DNA of 64,000 bases from Locusta migratoria (lineage: Eukaryota > Arthropoda > Insecta > Orthoptera > Acrididae), in contig CM048750.1 in NCBI GenBank assembly GCA_026315105.1, positions 398,101,002 to 398,165,001 on the forward strand, written 5' to 3'. This document shows, in pieces, positions 20,598 through 30,840 of the stretch. The position numbers and the translations under genes were made by a program. The notes under the pieces were generated by a model that worked only from the letters and a program-made list of their open reading frames with translations, searched no databases and was not told the DNA's origin. Positions within the stretch are counted from its first letter, which is position 1, and each line of letters opens with the position of its first letter.

Positions 20598-21760
20598 CTC
20601 ACGACGCACAGTGGGACCAAAACTACAAAAGTGGCCAAAACCCCGAAAATGAATTTTCGATCCTCGGAATTTTTATGGGTGGCTTGGGTAGGAGGAGGAT
20701 TGGTGCATCTCATTCCAGAAGGAGAAGTCGCCACCTTCGATACCTGTCGAGTTACTTAAGTTCAAAAGTGAGCTTCATCGAGAGCACAAGCGGCTCTGCG
20801 AAAGCAAGGCAAATTTACTCTCGGTTTGTGAGTGAATATTCTGATACTGAAGTGAAACGCTTCAGTTCTACAAGAGGGAAACGGTTGCTACAGGTATATA
20901 AGAAATGTTCGTACTCTAAATCGGTATAAATTTCAATGTTATCCAATTTATAATATATTTTTTTCGATGCCTGTGCAAAACATTCATGCTTTGTGAAACT
21001 TCCATTTTCAACTAGAGCAAAAAGTTAGCATATACCGCAATATACCGCGGATTTTCAACTCCCCGACTATAGACTGATTAATTATCTGATGGAATTGACA
21101 AGAATCAGCTGCCAAGATCTGCTAATTCTCCTGTAGAATGAATATTTACAAGTGGCCACGCACTGTAGCCGATCGGTCAATTGTTCGAGGAACGGCAGCA
21201 AGCGAGAAAAAAAGACATTAAAAGATATCGGGAAGACTTTTCCAGAAAATGTTCACATGTAAAAAACAATAGAAAACGTTTTAAAGAGGCTTCTGGTAAC
21301 TTCGAATTCATACGTATCCAGTATTAGAAAATTGCCACAAACACATGTGAAAAGTTTGTCAAAGGATGCAATTCCAATTACAATTACACCACGATCGTCC
21401 ATGGAAAATTCCGATGTGGATTCTGACTCTGAGAACTTCGAGAGCGATACTGACTGACTGCTAGATATAAAACCAGTCATACCATGTTCTATGCATCAAA
21501 GCAACATCTTCAATCATATTAAGTTTTGAAAGTTAAGAACGATTGCCTTTATTAGCTACACTTATTACTTCTATCGTTGATTATACTATTACATTTATTT
21601 TTCGTGTTCTGTCACTCACTTTTTAATTCAATAAAATAATGAAACAATCTCCATTGCATTTGGTATCGAAAACATTTTTTTCCGATATATTTTCGACGAA
21701 TATTCTGTTATTTTGTTATAATAAACAAATCACGTTGGCAGTGTATTAATTATAAGTGTG

Positions 21761-21765
<5 letters not shown>
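20598..21765. other. unassigned region with two short open frames
   Basis: Two + strand frames stand out. The first runs from 20576 to 20929 (117 codons, Ser/Arg-rich, no family). The second runs about 64 codons from ~21263 to 21457 without an ATG at its start and ends in an acidic tail (DVDSDSENFESDTD). They could be decayed exons or element ORFs. Nothing identifies them. Confidence 0.25.

Positions 21766-21767
<2 letters not shown>

Positions 21768-21840
<73 letters not shown>
21768..21840. repeat. compound (CT)n(AT)n microsatellite
   Basis: A CT run passes directly into an AT run. Confidence 0.95.
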
Positions 21841-21842
<2 letters not shown>

Positions 21843-21916
21843 TATTATTAATCAATTATTGTGGATTTTCAAGGGTCGCGTTGCTATATTAGCTCTGCCA
21901 TTTTGTTTAGACAATT

Positions 21917-23276
21917 GACCCACTTTAGGTTACGGTAGTAACACGAAAAGTTGGCCTTTGCGATCGTCTTTTGACAGCTCGAAATTTAAATGAAAATAAC
22001 GGCTTAACCGTTCATCTCTCACGGAAACTGAATACATGAATCTGTAGATGAGAAATTCCTCTACAAGTTTGCTGTCTTATGTTTGTTTTTTCCCATCTCT
22101 CTTATCGTATCAGAGATATTTGAAAAAATAACGGCGATTTTGGGATGTCTGCTTGTCTGTCTGTCCGTAACGTGTTCCCACTTTTTAAGCCGAACCGTTC
22201 AACCAATCAGCACCAAATTTTACAGACATGCATGTAGGACGTCAGACACTGGGACCTCCCTTTTTCAAATTTTTCGGACAAAAACATACGTCAGTAACAC
22301 TAAAAAAAGTTGTTTGTAATGGAATGGTAAATGCTAACGAACCGTTCATCTGACACGAAAATTTAATAACCGGATTTGTAGAGGAGAAAATTTTCTACTT
22401 TTTTCATATTTTGCATCGTTGCAGAGATATTTGCAAATGTCTGTCTGTCTGTAACGTGTTCCCACTTTTTAGGTCGAACCGTTCAATGGATCGGCACCAA
22501 ATTTTACAGAAATAATTGTTGGCCGCCAAAGACCAGAACCTGGCGTTTTCAAATATTTCGGACAAAAACTACGTTAGTAACACCAAAAAAGCCGTTTGTA
22601 ATATAATTTTAATTGCAAATAAACCGCTCATCTGACACGAAAATTGAATAACCGAATTTGTAGAGGAGTAAATTCTCTATAATTTTGCTCCGTTATGTTT
22701 TTTTTCATATCTCGTATCGTTTCAAACATATTTGAAAAAATAACGGCTATTTGACACCGTTCATTGATTATACGAAAACCAGCCGTTGGCAGATGTCACG
22801 TGACTCTCTCTGGCATACGCCATCTTGCGTTGCGTATTTGATGATTTTCTTATTATAACTTACACGTTGTTATTTCAAAGCAGCGGCGCACTGAAGAATT
22901 AACAAAAACACGTCATTTTTCCTACGATAAATGATAATCTAGTGTCTAAAAAGTCTTATTAGCATCAGTTAACAACTGCCAACAATAGTACGAAAAAAGG
23001 GACAAATTTCGTAACTGTCCGTCGTAGTGTAATGGGCAGCGCGTTGGATTGTGAAGCACATGTTTAGTGGTTAGAAAGTGACACTGCTAAAATAATTTTC
23101 TCCTCTTTTCCTAAAAGGGTTACGTGTTGGGTGCATAGATATGTCGTAATCATATCACTATAATTTTTTATTATTTACATTATTATTGTTGTCTGGAATA
23201 TTTGCAAAAAATTATAAAACTATAAATTTAAAGTGGGCCGTAAAACACGTAAGTGCGATTTTTTTACCGTCATATT
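21917..23276 (+). mobile_element. unclassified ~1-kb repeat, copy 2
   Basis: Starts at CACTTTAGGTTACGGTAG and ends near GTGCGATTTTTTT like copy 1 (17209-18235). It is longer because it carries three internal tandem units where copy 1 has two. Each unit has the GACACGAA, GTAGAGGAG and TCGTATCG-type blocks, and two carry the CGTAACGTGTTCCCAC block. A decayed tRNA-like stretch (GTCGTAGTGTAATGGGCAGC, ~23020-23090) precedes the right end. No protein is encoded. Confidence 0.75.
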
Positions 23277-23560
23277 CGTTATCAGCGAACTCAAAACCTC
23301 CGTGAAATGAGTTTTGGGTGAATTAAACGTCTTCTTGGGGTTTTGGCCACGTTTCGTGGGATCGTGTTGCACAGTAGATCGCAGTTACTTCTTAGACCAA
23401 TGTTTCTCCTTCCAGCTTGCTCTGCACTTCAGCAACATGTCTCTTTTCGCTATCTTACAGTCAATGCAGCATATTGTTTGTATATTTGCTTGTTATTAAA
23501 CTATTTTCGTGATTTACTTATTTCATCATTTGTCCTTAGTTTCTTCGTCTCTTTGCCATA

Positions 23561-23583
23561 CCCCCCCCCCCCCCCCCCCCCCC
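23561..23583. repeat. poly(C) run
   Basis: About 22 C bases, a single-nucleotide run unusual in AT-rich surroundings. Confidence 0.9.
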
Positions 23584-23879
23584 AAAGCAGGTGGTGACGC
23601 TCTTGTTTCCTCGCGTGTGTGCTTGTAGCCTGAACTGTATACCCCCTATAAAATTCCGTTCGTTTGGATTAATGATTCGTCCGGTACCTATCATAACTAA
23701 AACTTTCTATATGCATAATCACAAAATGATTCAAAAAACTTTATAATGCAATATAAGACTGTTTAATTGCATCGATAGCAAGGTATATTATTAAATTTTG
23801 ATAAAATGTTTCTTTATAAAAATCATAGCATTAATATTACGCAATAATAATAATTTTGCTAATCAGATTTCCAACTAAC

Positions 23880-24330
23880 ATTATCTGATGTGTCTCTTAA
23901 TGTATTGACCTGACTATAATACTTTGTTGACCTCAAATCTGCACAATTACTTTAAATTAGCTATTATAAAAATATAAACAAACCTGTCTACTGTTCTAAT
24001 TGTAAATTACTTACGATCTTTTGTTTTGTTTTATTTTGATACGAAAATCATATCATTACATTTGTCATGATTTTGTGTGTCTTTACTTGAGGCAAGATTC
24101 ATTTATGTTCAACAAACAAATTATTAAATAATTATAACATTGACTTCCTGGTTCTAGAATGTTTCGAAAATTAGGTGGTATTAATACGCGCGAGCACAAA
24201 CAGTCTTAAAGCAGTCTTAAGTCAGTCGACTGTTTGTATACATCACGTAAAGAACAGTATACAGTCATTGATTGCATTATAAAAAATGTCAGTATTTGTT
24301 TATGTGCGTCCTAAACAGAAGTGAATAAAT
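23880..24330 (+). repeat. dispersed repeat, inverted partner of 40890-41460
   Basis: Blocks such as CTTACGATCTTTTGTTTTGT, ATTTTGTGTGTCTTTAC, TATTAATACGCGCGA and a final GAATAAATATATA recur in the same order, inverted, at 40890-41460. It could be a solo LTR or a non-autonomous element. No terminal dinucleotides or duplications were settled. Confidence 0.55.
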
Positions 24331-24342
24331 ATATATACACTA

Positions 24343-26040
24343 GATGACCCGGTGAACTTCGTATCACTTACCTCTTCAGATAAACCATATTAATTTAAAT
24401 CATAAGTATTTATAAAAGCAGCATCAGACAGTCTAAGTATCGACTCGATAGTGGGCGGAAAGAGTGGATAAATCACGCACACATGTCCAGAATAATGTCC
24501 ATGTCACATACGTTTAAGTTCAGGGAAGGTTTGAACGGTGATAAGTATGGAAAAATTGCGAGGAAAATTTATATTTAAAAGATGTAAAATAATGACTTAG
24601 TTGTTGTGTTGGTCGCGTTCAGAAATATACTTTGAAAGACTAAAGTTCGCTTTACACGATCTGAACCCGTATATGAATTGTCAAAGATAAAAACGAATTG
24701 CTATTCGTTAGTCTCGCCAAAACTCGAGAACGGCTGAACCGATCTGGCTATATATCATTACATAAACCACTGAATCTATTGTGATGAAATATGGTGTGGA
24801 GATAGCTTTAGCGCTGATAAGATATTTCAGAAAGTGTGTAATTCAAGATATTTTTTGAAGTATATAAAGCGAAATATCGAACAATAATTACTCTGGAAAA
24901 GCTATTTACTCTGACTTCTTAACTATTTTTCAGAAGTTATAATTAACTTTTAAAATGCATTATCCCTTTCGTAAAAAGTGGATAGAATGGCAGAACAACA
25001 TAAGTATTTATGTACTCTTTATTTGGATGTCAAATGGGCAAATTTTTATCGCAATCGTACGAATGACACTGATATCTCAAAGAAAAGAGCTCTTTTAGTT
25101 TTCCACAAATTTTCCTATTTTCTGGCCAAGGATTCCATACTTTTACTTCACTCAAACCTTCCTCTCGCTTTGAACGGCGAATGTACAAAATTTTATCGCA
25201 ATAAGATGAATGGAATTGATATTTCATTCAAAAATCTCTTTCTAATTATCTGAATTTTTCAATTTTGCGGGAAACTTTTCCAAATTTTTATTTCATAACA
25301 ACGTTGCTATTGCTTTGAACGTCAAATATGCAAAATTTTAACGCAATCAGACGAATGATATTGATTTCCCATTGGTCTTTCACTTTCTCTCTAATTTTCA
25401 AATTTTCTGGGTAACTTTCCCAAATTTTTAGTTCATAAGAACGTTAATCTTTCGTTGAACGTCAAATGATCAAAATTTCATCGCAATCGTATGAACGGTT
25501 CTCAACTTACAGTATTGTGCACATTTAGAAACACATTGAAAAACGAACTTGGATCGAATTTTGCGACGTTCCTTTTTAACTGTCCCTATTTTCTTTTATG
25601 CTGTAAACTTTTCCAAGACCATAATGAACAAAACAAAAACAGAATTAGTCTTCTCCGTCGTGCGAATGGCGTACTCAAGTGATGCTCTTACAACCATAGA
25701 AAAAAAAATCGCTTTCGGTTTTTCATAAATTTTCCTACTTGTCGGACGACTTTTCATAATTTTTATTTGATGCGAACCTTCCTCTTGATTTCAATATGAA
25801 ATGTACAAAATTTTATCGCAACTGGACGAATGGTTTTGATAGCACACTGGACAAAACTGTTTCAGTTTTTCCCGATTTTCCTCTTTTTCCGGACAACTTT
25901 TCCATATTTTATCACCATTTGAACCTTCCCTGGACTTACACGAATATTTCAAGACTAAAATTAGCCAAATCGGTTCAGCCGTTCTCGAGTTTTAGTGAGA
26001 CTAACGAAGAGCAATTCATTTACATGAAACGTGTCATGGT
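24343..26040 (+). mobile_element. foldback-type non-coding repeat with internal tandem units
   Basis: Inverted arms lie at about 24685-24757 and 25944-26025. Both contain AAACTCGAGAACGGCTGAAC or its complement, with GAATTGCT and TTCGTTAGTCTC beside it. Between the arms, diverged units of about 150 bp repeat a block of the form CAAAATTTTATCGCAA (starts near 25030, 25185, 25328, 25468, 25800). The left part begins ACTAGATGACCCGGTG, a start also seen in modified form at 26184 and 38758. No protein was found. Confidence 0.6.
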
Positions 26041-26183
26041 TAATTCCAAAAGACGTTGAAGAACCCGTCGTCTTGATGCTTTCATAAAATAATTGCAGGT
26101 GAGCTGCTAAAACTACTGGATCTACCACTGAACGACTGAGACAAATAAGGTGATGTATAACCTTCACATATGAATCACATATA

Positions 26184-27570
26184 AAACTAGCTGAAAACCC
26201 GGTGCAGCCCGGGTATTTATCTATTTATCTTTGCCATTTTTAGGACATATATTCATTCGTATAAGGGCTGTATGTCTGTAAAACTCTTGGAAATACAATT
26301 AGTAATAAAGAAGAAAGAGATTAAAACTTGGTGCATGGTGGGGCGGTTTCACATGAACGTTACAGTTTATGTGCTCATATATCATGAACTACGTGTCGTA
26401 CTGTGATACTTTAAAGGTACATTCAACTATGTGTGTATACTGTCTGTAAAATTTCCTGCGGCTACAATTTGTAGTGTAGAAATGATAAATTGTAACGTCA
26501 TAACTAATGGAGTCGTTTTAGTCCATGAACAGTGGAAAAGTAGTAAGCGAGAAACTTTTTTCCTTTCATTATTTTGAGGTGGTTGTCAGGGAGGAAAAGT
26601 TTAATAAAGGTTTGAGATTATGTTTAAAGTTTGTTGCAAGTCACTATGTACTGCCATTCTCATGTAGAGAATATATTAAATTTCGTCATATCTCGTGAAC
26701 TACGTGCGGTACTGTGATAGAATTTAGAAGGTACATTCAACAATATATGTGTATACTGTCTGTAAAATTTCCTGTCGCTACAATTTGTAATGTTCAAATT
26801 ATAAATTGTATCGTCATACCGAGAGCCGTAGTTTTACTCCATAAACAGCCGAAAAGAAGTAAGCGGGAAACTTTTTTCCTTTCATCATTTACTATGGTTG
26901 CCAGCGAGAAAAAGTTTAATAAAGGTTTGAAATAATGTTTAAACTTTGTTGCAAGTCGCTAAGTACTGTCATTTTCATACAGTGTTTTTCGCCGGCCGCG
27001 GACTGAGGCGCGTCAGTCACGGTCTGCACGGCCACTACAGTCGGGGGTTCGAATCCCCCCTCGGGCATGGATATTTGTGCCGTCCTTAGAATTAGTTAGT
27101 TCATAAGTAGTTTGTAAGTTTAGGGATTGATGACCCCGTAGTTAACCTCCCATAAGCTATACAAACATTTGAACAGTGTTTTTCGAAAGTCTCGCCGCAT
27201 TATATGGCATTTTTTGCGATTTCTATTGGTTATGACGTAATATGTGAACCATGAGCTCTATGTGATTCTTAACCATGCAGGAATTGTTACCTCACGGTAA
27301 GGAATGTGTGTACCAAATTTGGTTGAAATCGGTCCAATGGTTTAGGAGAAAATGAGCAGCATTGTCGCAAAATGCAGCAGTTTTTCGCGCATCTCATTGT
27401 TTATGACGTCATATCTCGTGAACTATATATCGTATGTGATTCTTACACTTACGGCGACCGTCCTCATGTATTGAAGCTTACGTGTACAAAATTTAATAAA
27501 GATTGGATCAAAACTGTAGATGTGTATTCAACACGTACAAACATACGGACACACTGCTTTATGTATTAGA
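26184..27570 (+). repeat. second non-coding repeat of the same style, interrupted by a SINE
   Basis: Starts ACTAGCTGAAAACCCGGTGC. It holds a tandem direct repeat of about 306 bp (26380-26689 and 26690-26985) sharing TGTATACTGTCTGTAAAATT and AAGTTTAATAAAGGTTTGA. A SINE (26991-27172) splits it. The right part contains TATGACGTCATATCTCGTGA, which recurs near 39974 in slightly altered form. Confidence 0.6.
26991..27172 (+). mobile_element. tRNA-derived SINE, copy 5 (A box deleted)
   Basis: The copy begins GCCGGCCGCGG and jumps directly to ACTGAGG, so the TGGCCGAGG A box is missing; the B box GGGTTCGAATCCCCC remains. Twelve-base target duplications ACAGTGTTTTTC lie at 26979-26990 and 27173-27184. 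The perfect duplications show a recent insertion. The deletion most likely followed insertion or arose in reverse transcription. Confidence 0.94.
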
Positions 27571-27670
27571 TGTTCCGCCGTGCATTGATCTATTTTAGCA
27601 AAACGTTCTGCAGTGCACTGGTCCATTTTATCTAAGCGTTCGGTAAATCTGCGCGGTTATTTGTTTGAAA

Positions 27671-27838
27671 ATGGCGGTGAGCGCATCGGTGGACGGGGCT
27701 ACCTGTGGACAAACCGCCGCCGCTGGGCTATTCTCGCAATCCGAATCACAGGAGCTTCAGACGGGCTGTTCTTCTCTGAGTGACCCATCGGCTGCGCTTT
27801 GTACACGGTCTTCAAAGGAAAGATCATTTTCTGTTTGA
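27671..27838 (+). CDS. small hypothetical ORF (55 codons)
   Basis: ATG to TGA encodes MAVSASVDGATCGQTAAAG... with Ser/Gln-rich continuation ending KERSFSV. Its GC content and codon choice differ from the AT-rich surroundings. The same frame could continue past the stop for about 20 codons (ETSPAFAASFKATS). It may be the N-terminus of a transposon gag/ORF1-like protein or a decayed exon. No family is recognised and no promoter or splice site was confirmed. Confidence 0.25.
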   Translation: MAVSASVDGATCGQTAAAGLFSQSESQELQTGCSSLSDPSAALCTRSSKERSFSV

Positions 27839-27914
27839 GAAACATCTCCCGCATTCGCAGCGTCATTTAAGGCAACGAGCTGACTTTCTGTAGCATACAA
27901 GTCTAAACAAGGCC

Positions 27915-28541
27915 CCGGGAATATTGTATTGAGATGCAGGAGGATCTGCATCGTATTGACGCATGGTGCAGAGAAAATGGAACGACCATATAAAATCAAT
28001 CGTCGGTAAAGCAGATGCCAGACTTAGATTCATTGGGAGAATTCTAAGGAAATGCAGTCTGAAAACAAAGGAAGTAGATTACAGTACACTTGTTCGCCCA
28101 CAGCTTGAATACTGCTCACCGGTGTGGGATCCGTACCAGGTGGGATTGATAGAGGAAGTAGAGAAGATCCAACGGAGAGCAGCGCGCTTCGTTACAGGAT
28201 CATTTGGTAATCGTGAAAGCGTTACGGAGATGATCGCTAAACTCCAGTGGAAGACTCTGCAGGAGAGACGCTCTGTCGCTCGGTACGGGCTTTTGTCGAA
28301 GTTTCGAGACCTTTACTGAGGAGTCTAGCAGTATATTGCTCCCTCCTACGTATATCTCGCGAAGAGATCCTGAGGATAAAATGAGGGAGATTAGAGCCCA
28401 CACAGAGGCATACCGACAATCCTTCTTTCCGCGAACAATACGTGACCGGAATAGGAGGGAAAATCGATAGTGGTACTCAAGGTACCCTCCGCCACACACC
28501 GTCAGGTGGCTTGCGGAGTATGGTTGTAGATGTAGAATAGA
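27915..28541 (+). pseudogene. CR1-like LINE 3' end with internal deletion
   Basis: The segment starts in the ORF2 thumb (ATGCAGGAGGATCTGCATCG). After GCATGGTGCAGAGAAAATGG it jumps to GACCATATAAAATCAATCG, about 200 bases shorter than I expect for this family. ORF 27963-28319 reads ARLRFIGRILRKCSLKTKEV, VRPQLEYCSPVWDPYQVGLI, EKIQRRAARFVTGSFGNRES, then WKTLQERRSVARYGLL, the classic C-terminal end. The 3' untranslated end follows, with CCTCCGCCACACACCGTCAG, and terminates in GTTGTAGATGTAGAATAG (28523-28540). This is the best preserved 3' end of the family here. Confidence 0.85.
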
Positions 28542-28634
28542 TGATATTCCGTCTGAACTGCTGATGTCGTTAGGAGAGCCAGTCGTGAAAAAATTGTATC
28601 ACCTGGTATGCAAGATGTATGAGACAGGAGAAAT
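28540..28634 (+). pseudogene. short LINE reverse transcriptase fragment
   Basis: About 30 codons read DIPSELLMSLGEPVVKKLYH ... MYETGEIP. This is the fingers region of the endonuclease-RT LINE group, where a -GIP-E-L- motif precedes -W-TG-IP-. It is joined directly to the end of a CR1-like LINE on its left and to a piece duplicated from 27500-27560 on its right. Confidence 0.7.
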
Positions 28635-28706
28635 ACCTTGGATCAAAACTGTAGATTTGTATGCAACACACTACGGACACTCTGCTTTATATATTAGAAG
28701 ATGTGG
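28635..28706 (+). repeat. duplicate of 27504-27572
   Basis: GGATCAAAACTGTAGATTTG and the following ACGGACAC and TGCTTTATATATTAGA repeat the right edge of the 26184-27570 repeat with small differences. A second copy of the same family end, cut off on the left by the LINE fragments, is the simplest reading. Confidence 0.6.
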
Positions 28707-29061
28707 TTCTTGTGTAGTGTAAAGAAACCACCACGAGTTCTACATCAGCACTGCTTCAAGATCTATTTGTAAGGCCGGTATTACACTATCAAATTATTTG
28801 TCAAAGAATTGGACAAAGAAAAATTGGACGTAGTGTAATGGGAACGTCGTCCAATATTTCATCAAATCTAAGGCCTCGGCCTAGATTTGATCAAGGAAAT
28901 TGCTCGTCTTCTGTTTCCTGCAGTGAGAAATGTGACCGCTTGGAGCGCTAGTAGTATACAGCTTCTTGCCAGTACAGCTGTTTTATTTGGAGTTTAAATA
29001 TCTGACATTACTTGGACATAACGTTCGTATTCGTAAACATGGCTAGTAGTGGACTGTTTGT

Positions 29062-29260
29062 TCAAATGTTTAAATGTTTGTACAGTTTATGGGACTTTAC
29101 GGGGTCATCAGTCCCTAAGCTTACAAACTACTTATGAACTAGCTAATCCTAAGTACGGCACAAATATCCATGCCCGAGGGGGGATCCGAACCCCCGACCG
29201 TAGTGGCCGTGCAGACCGTGAGTGGAGCGCCTCAGTCCCCTCGGCCACCGCGGCCGGCAC
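29062..29260 (-). mobile_element. tRNA-derived SINE, copy 6, nested in the Harbinger-like element
   Basis: Full-length copy on the - strand with B box region GGGGGGATCCGAACCCCCG (one base changed) and intact A box. Imperfect target duplications ACTGTTTGT (29053-29061) and ACTGTCTGT (29261-29269) flank it. Confidence 0.9.
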
Positions 29261-30037
29261 ACTGTCTGTCACGTCAATTCGCGTAGCCCAATACCCTAGG
29301 GCGAAAGTGAGGTTGAGTTACAATCCGTGATGTAAAAAAGTCATAATATACTATCGGAATTAAAAAAGTAATACCCCTAAATCTTATTTACGGCCAAAGA
29401 AGATTTTAGAATGTATGATTTTGGTAACTTGGTGTGCTAATTGCTGGGAAGTGAAACAACTTTCAAAACATTGACATCTGTTTGCCACCGAATCTATGTA
29501 AATATAAATACATCATCCAATTTTTGTAAGGAAATAAATAGAGCCTATTTACTTTATCAGCAATGTACCCCCACCCCCACCCCCGCCCTTACATTGTTAA
29601 TAAGGTCATAAACAATTTAGATTATCCTCTTTATCAGTGCTAACATTTTTCATTTAAAACGTTATTTAATGAAACTTGCTTTATCAACTTAACAATCTTA
29701 TTCGTATACACTGTTTGAGTGAGCCATTTTGTTACTCTATTGCAAACTGTGAAGTATGAAGAGCGACAAAATAATTGACAGTGAACGGCCTGGTTGCCGA
29801 CGGCATAAAAAAGAAAACCTCCTGGTCCCGTAACAAATTTTATTTATCTCGCTCTGACACTCACAGTTTCATCCAAGTGCGTTTCCCTTTCTTTGTTCCC
29901 TCCTCTTCTAAATGCAGACACAACGCAACTGTAGTATAAACAACAGTTGAGCATTACACCGCCATTTTGAAGCAAATTTGACAAATATTGGATGATAGTG
30001 TAATACCCCCTTTTGCGTTTCATTCAATTTCTGTGTC

Positions 30038-30066
<29 letters not shown>
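30038..30066. repeat. poly(A) run
   Basis: About 28 A bases followed by a purine-rich A stretch inside the Harbinger-like element. Confidence 0.9.
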
Positions 30067-30069
<3 letters not shown>

Positions 30070-30159
30070 AAAGAAAAAAAGAAAAAAAATGACCAATATT
30101 TCATCAAATTTTTTCGTCCAATTCTTTGTCCAATAATTTGATAGTGTAATATCGGCCTA

Positions 30160-30840
30160 ACTGGCCCCGACGTGAAGGCCGTTTCGTATCGGGAGCCGGA
30201 GCGGTCGTTCATTATCGGATAAAACAGTTGGCGGGGTAACGATCCCCTCTCTCGAGATGGAGGAACTAATTTATGGGCAGTGTTCCGCCACAGTGAAAGT
30301 CGGGAGAGGCGTTATCGATTGAGCCCCCGTGTGCTGAGACGGCGGCGCCTCATCTCCGGTGACCCAGTAAGCCCCGCGGCCGCCATTGGCCGCGCCGCGC
30401 CGCGCCATGCAAATCGCCCCCCACCCTACACCCCGCCCCACCCCGCGCCGCTGCTGCCCCTCGCGGCCACCGCCAGCAATCTGCGCCGCCGCCTCCACGC
30501 CGAAGCCAGCACAAGACGCGTCCCCCAGCGACGCACAGTGGTCCGCCCGCGAGGCCGAGGGACTGCGCCCACGCCGACGCCGACGCGTCACACTGGACCG
30601 CGGCACTACTGACCGCCGCGACTGACGTGTGCGCACTACTCTTCATTCGGCGACGCCGTGCAGTACAAACGACCTGAAACGCTACCAGAACGTCCCGGAC
30701 ATTATCCGCAGAGGGAAGGAACTTGGCTTAAACCGGCGCCCCCGTTCTCCACGTGGACTCGCGCTGCCCCAGAACGGCGTTCCGTGCCGAGGTCGTAAAA
30801 AACATCGGCAGTGACCCGTTCCGCAAACGGCGCGCCGGGC
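30160..30840 (+). promoter_or_regulatory. CpG-rich block, candidate nompC promoter/first exon
   Basis: The block is strongly GC-rich and dense in CG dinucleotides, unlike anything near it. It holds an inverted CCAAT box (ATTGG, 30385-30389) beside GC boxes and a perfect octamer ATGCAAAT (30407-30414) 20 bp later. The several overlapping 60-120-codon open frames on both strands are compositional. Its position 2.3 kb upstream of the nompC coding exon, on the expected side, makes it a candidate promoter or 5' untranslated exon. A divergent gene to the left is also possible. No transcript evidence is available. Confidence 0.5.

Larger units (their letters stand above)
28773..30157. mobile_element. 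Harbinger-like non-autonomous DNA transposon
   Basis: Terminal inverted repeats begin GGCCGGTATTACACTATCAA at the left and, read inward from the right, GGCCGATATTACACTATCAA; the similarity continues through AAAGAATTGGAC for 50-60 bp. A TAA triplet flanks each side (28770-28772, 30158-30160). The TAA/TTA three-base target duplication fits PIF/Harbinger elements. No transposase is present. The interior holds a perfect 14-bp palindrome (ATCAAATCTAAGGCC at 28858 with its complement), a nested SINE, a C-rich run (29569-29587) and a poly(A) run. Assignment to Harbinger rests on the target site only. Confidence 0.8.

Noticed and set aside
29040..29061. ATG GCT AGT AGT start inside the Harbinger-like element as a transposase start.
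   Set aside because: It is broken by the SINE within seven codons and no transposase motif follows.
30271..30646. Overlapping 80-120-codon frames in the CpG block on both strands.
   Set aside because: High GC content removes stop codons; no frame shows a domain or splice-bounded conservation.
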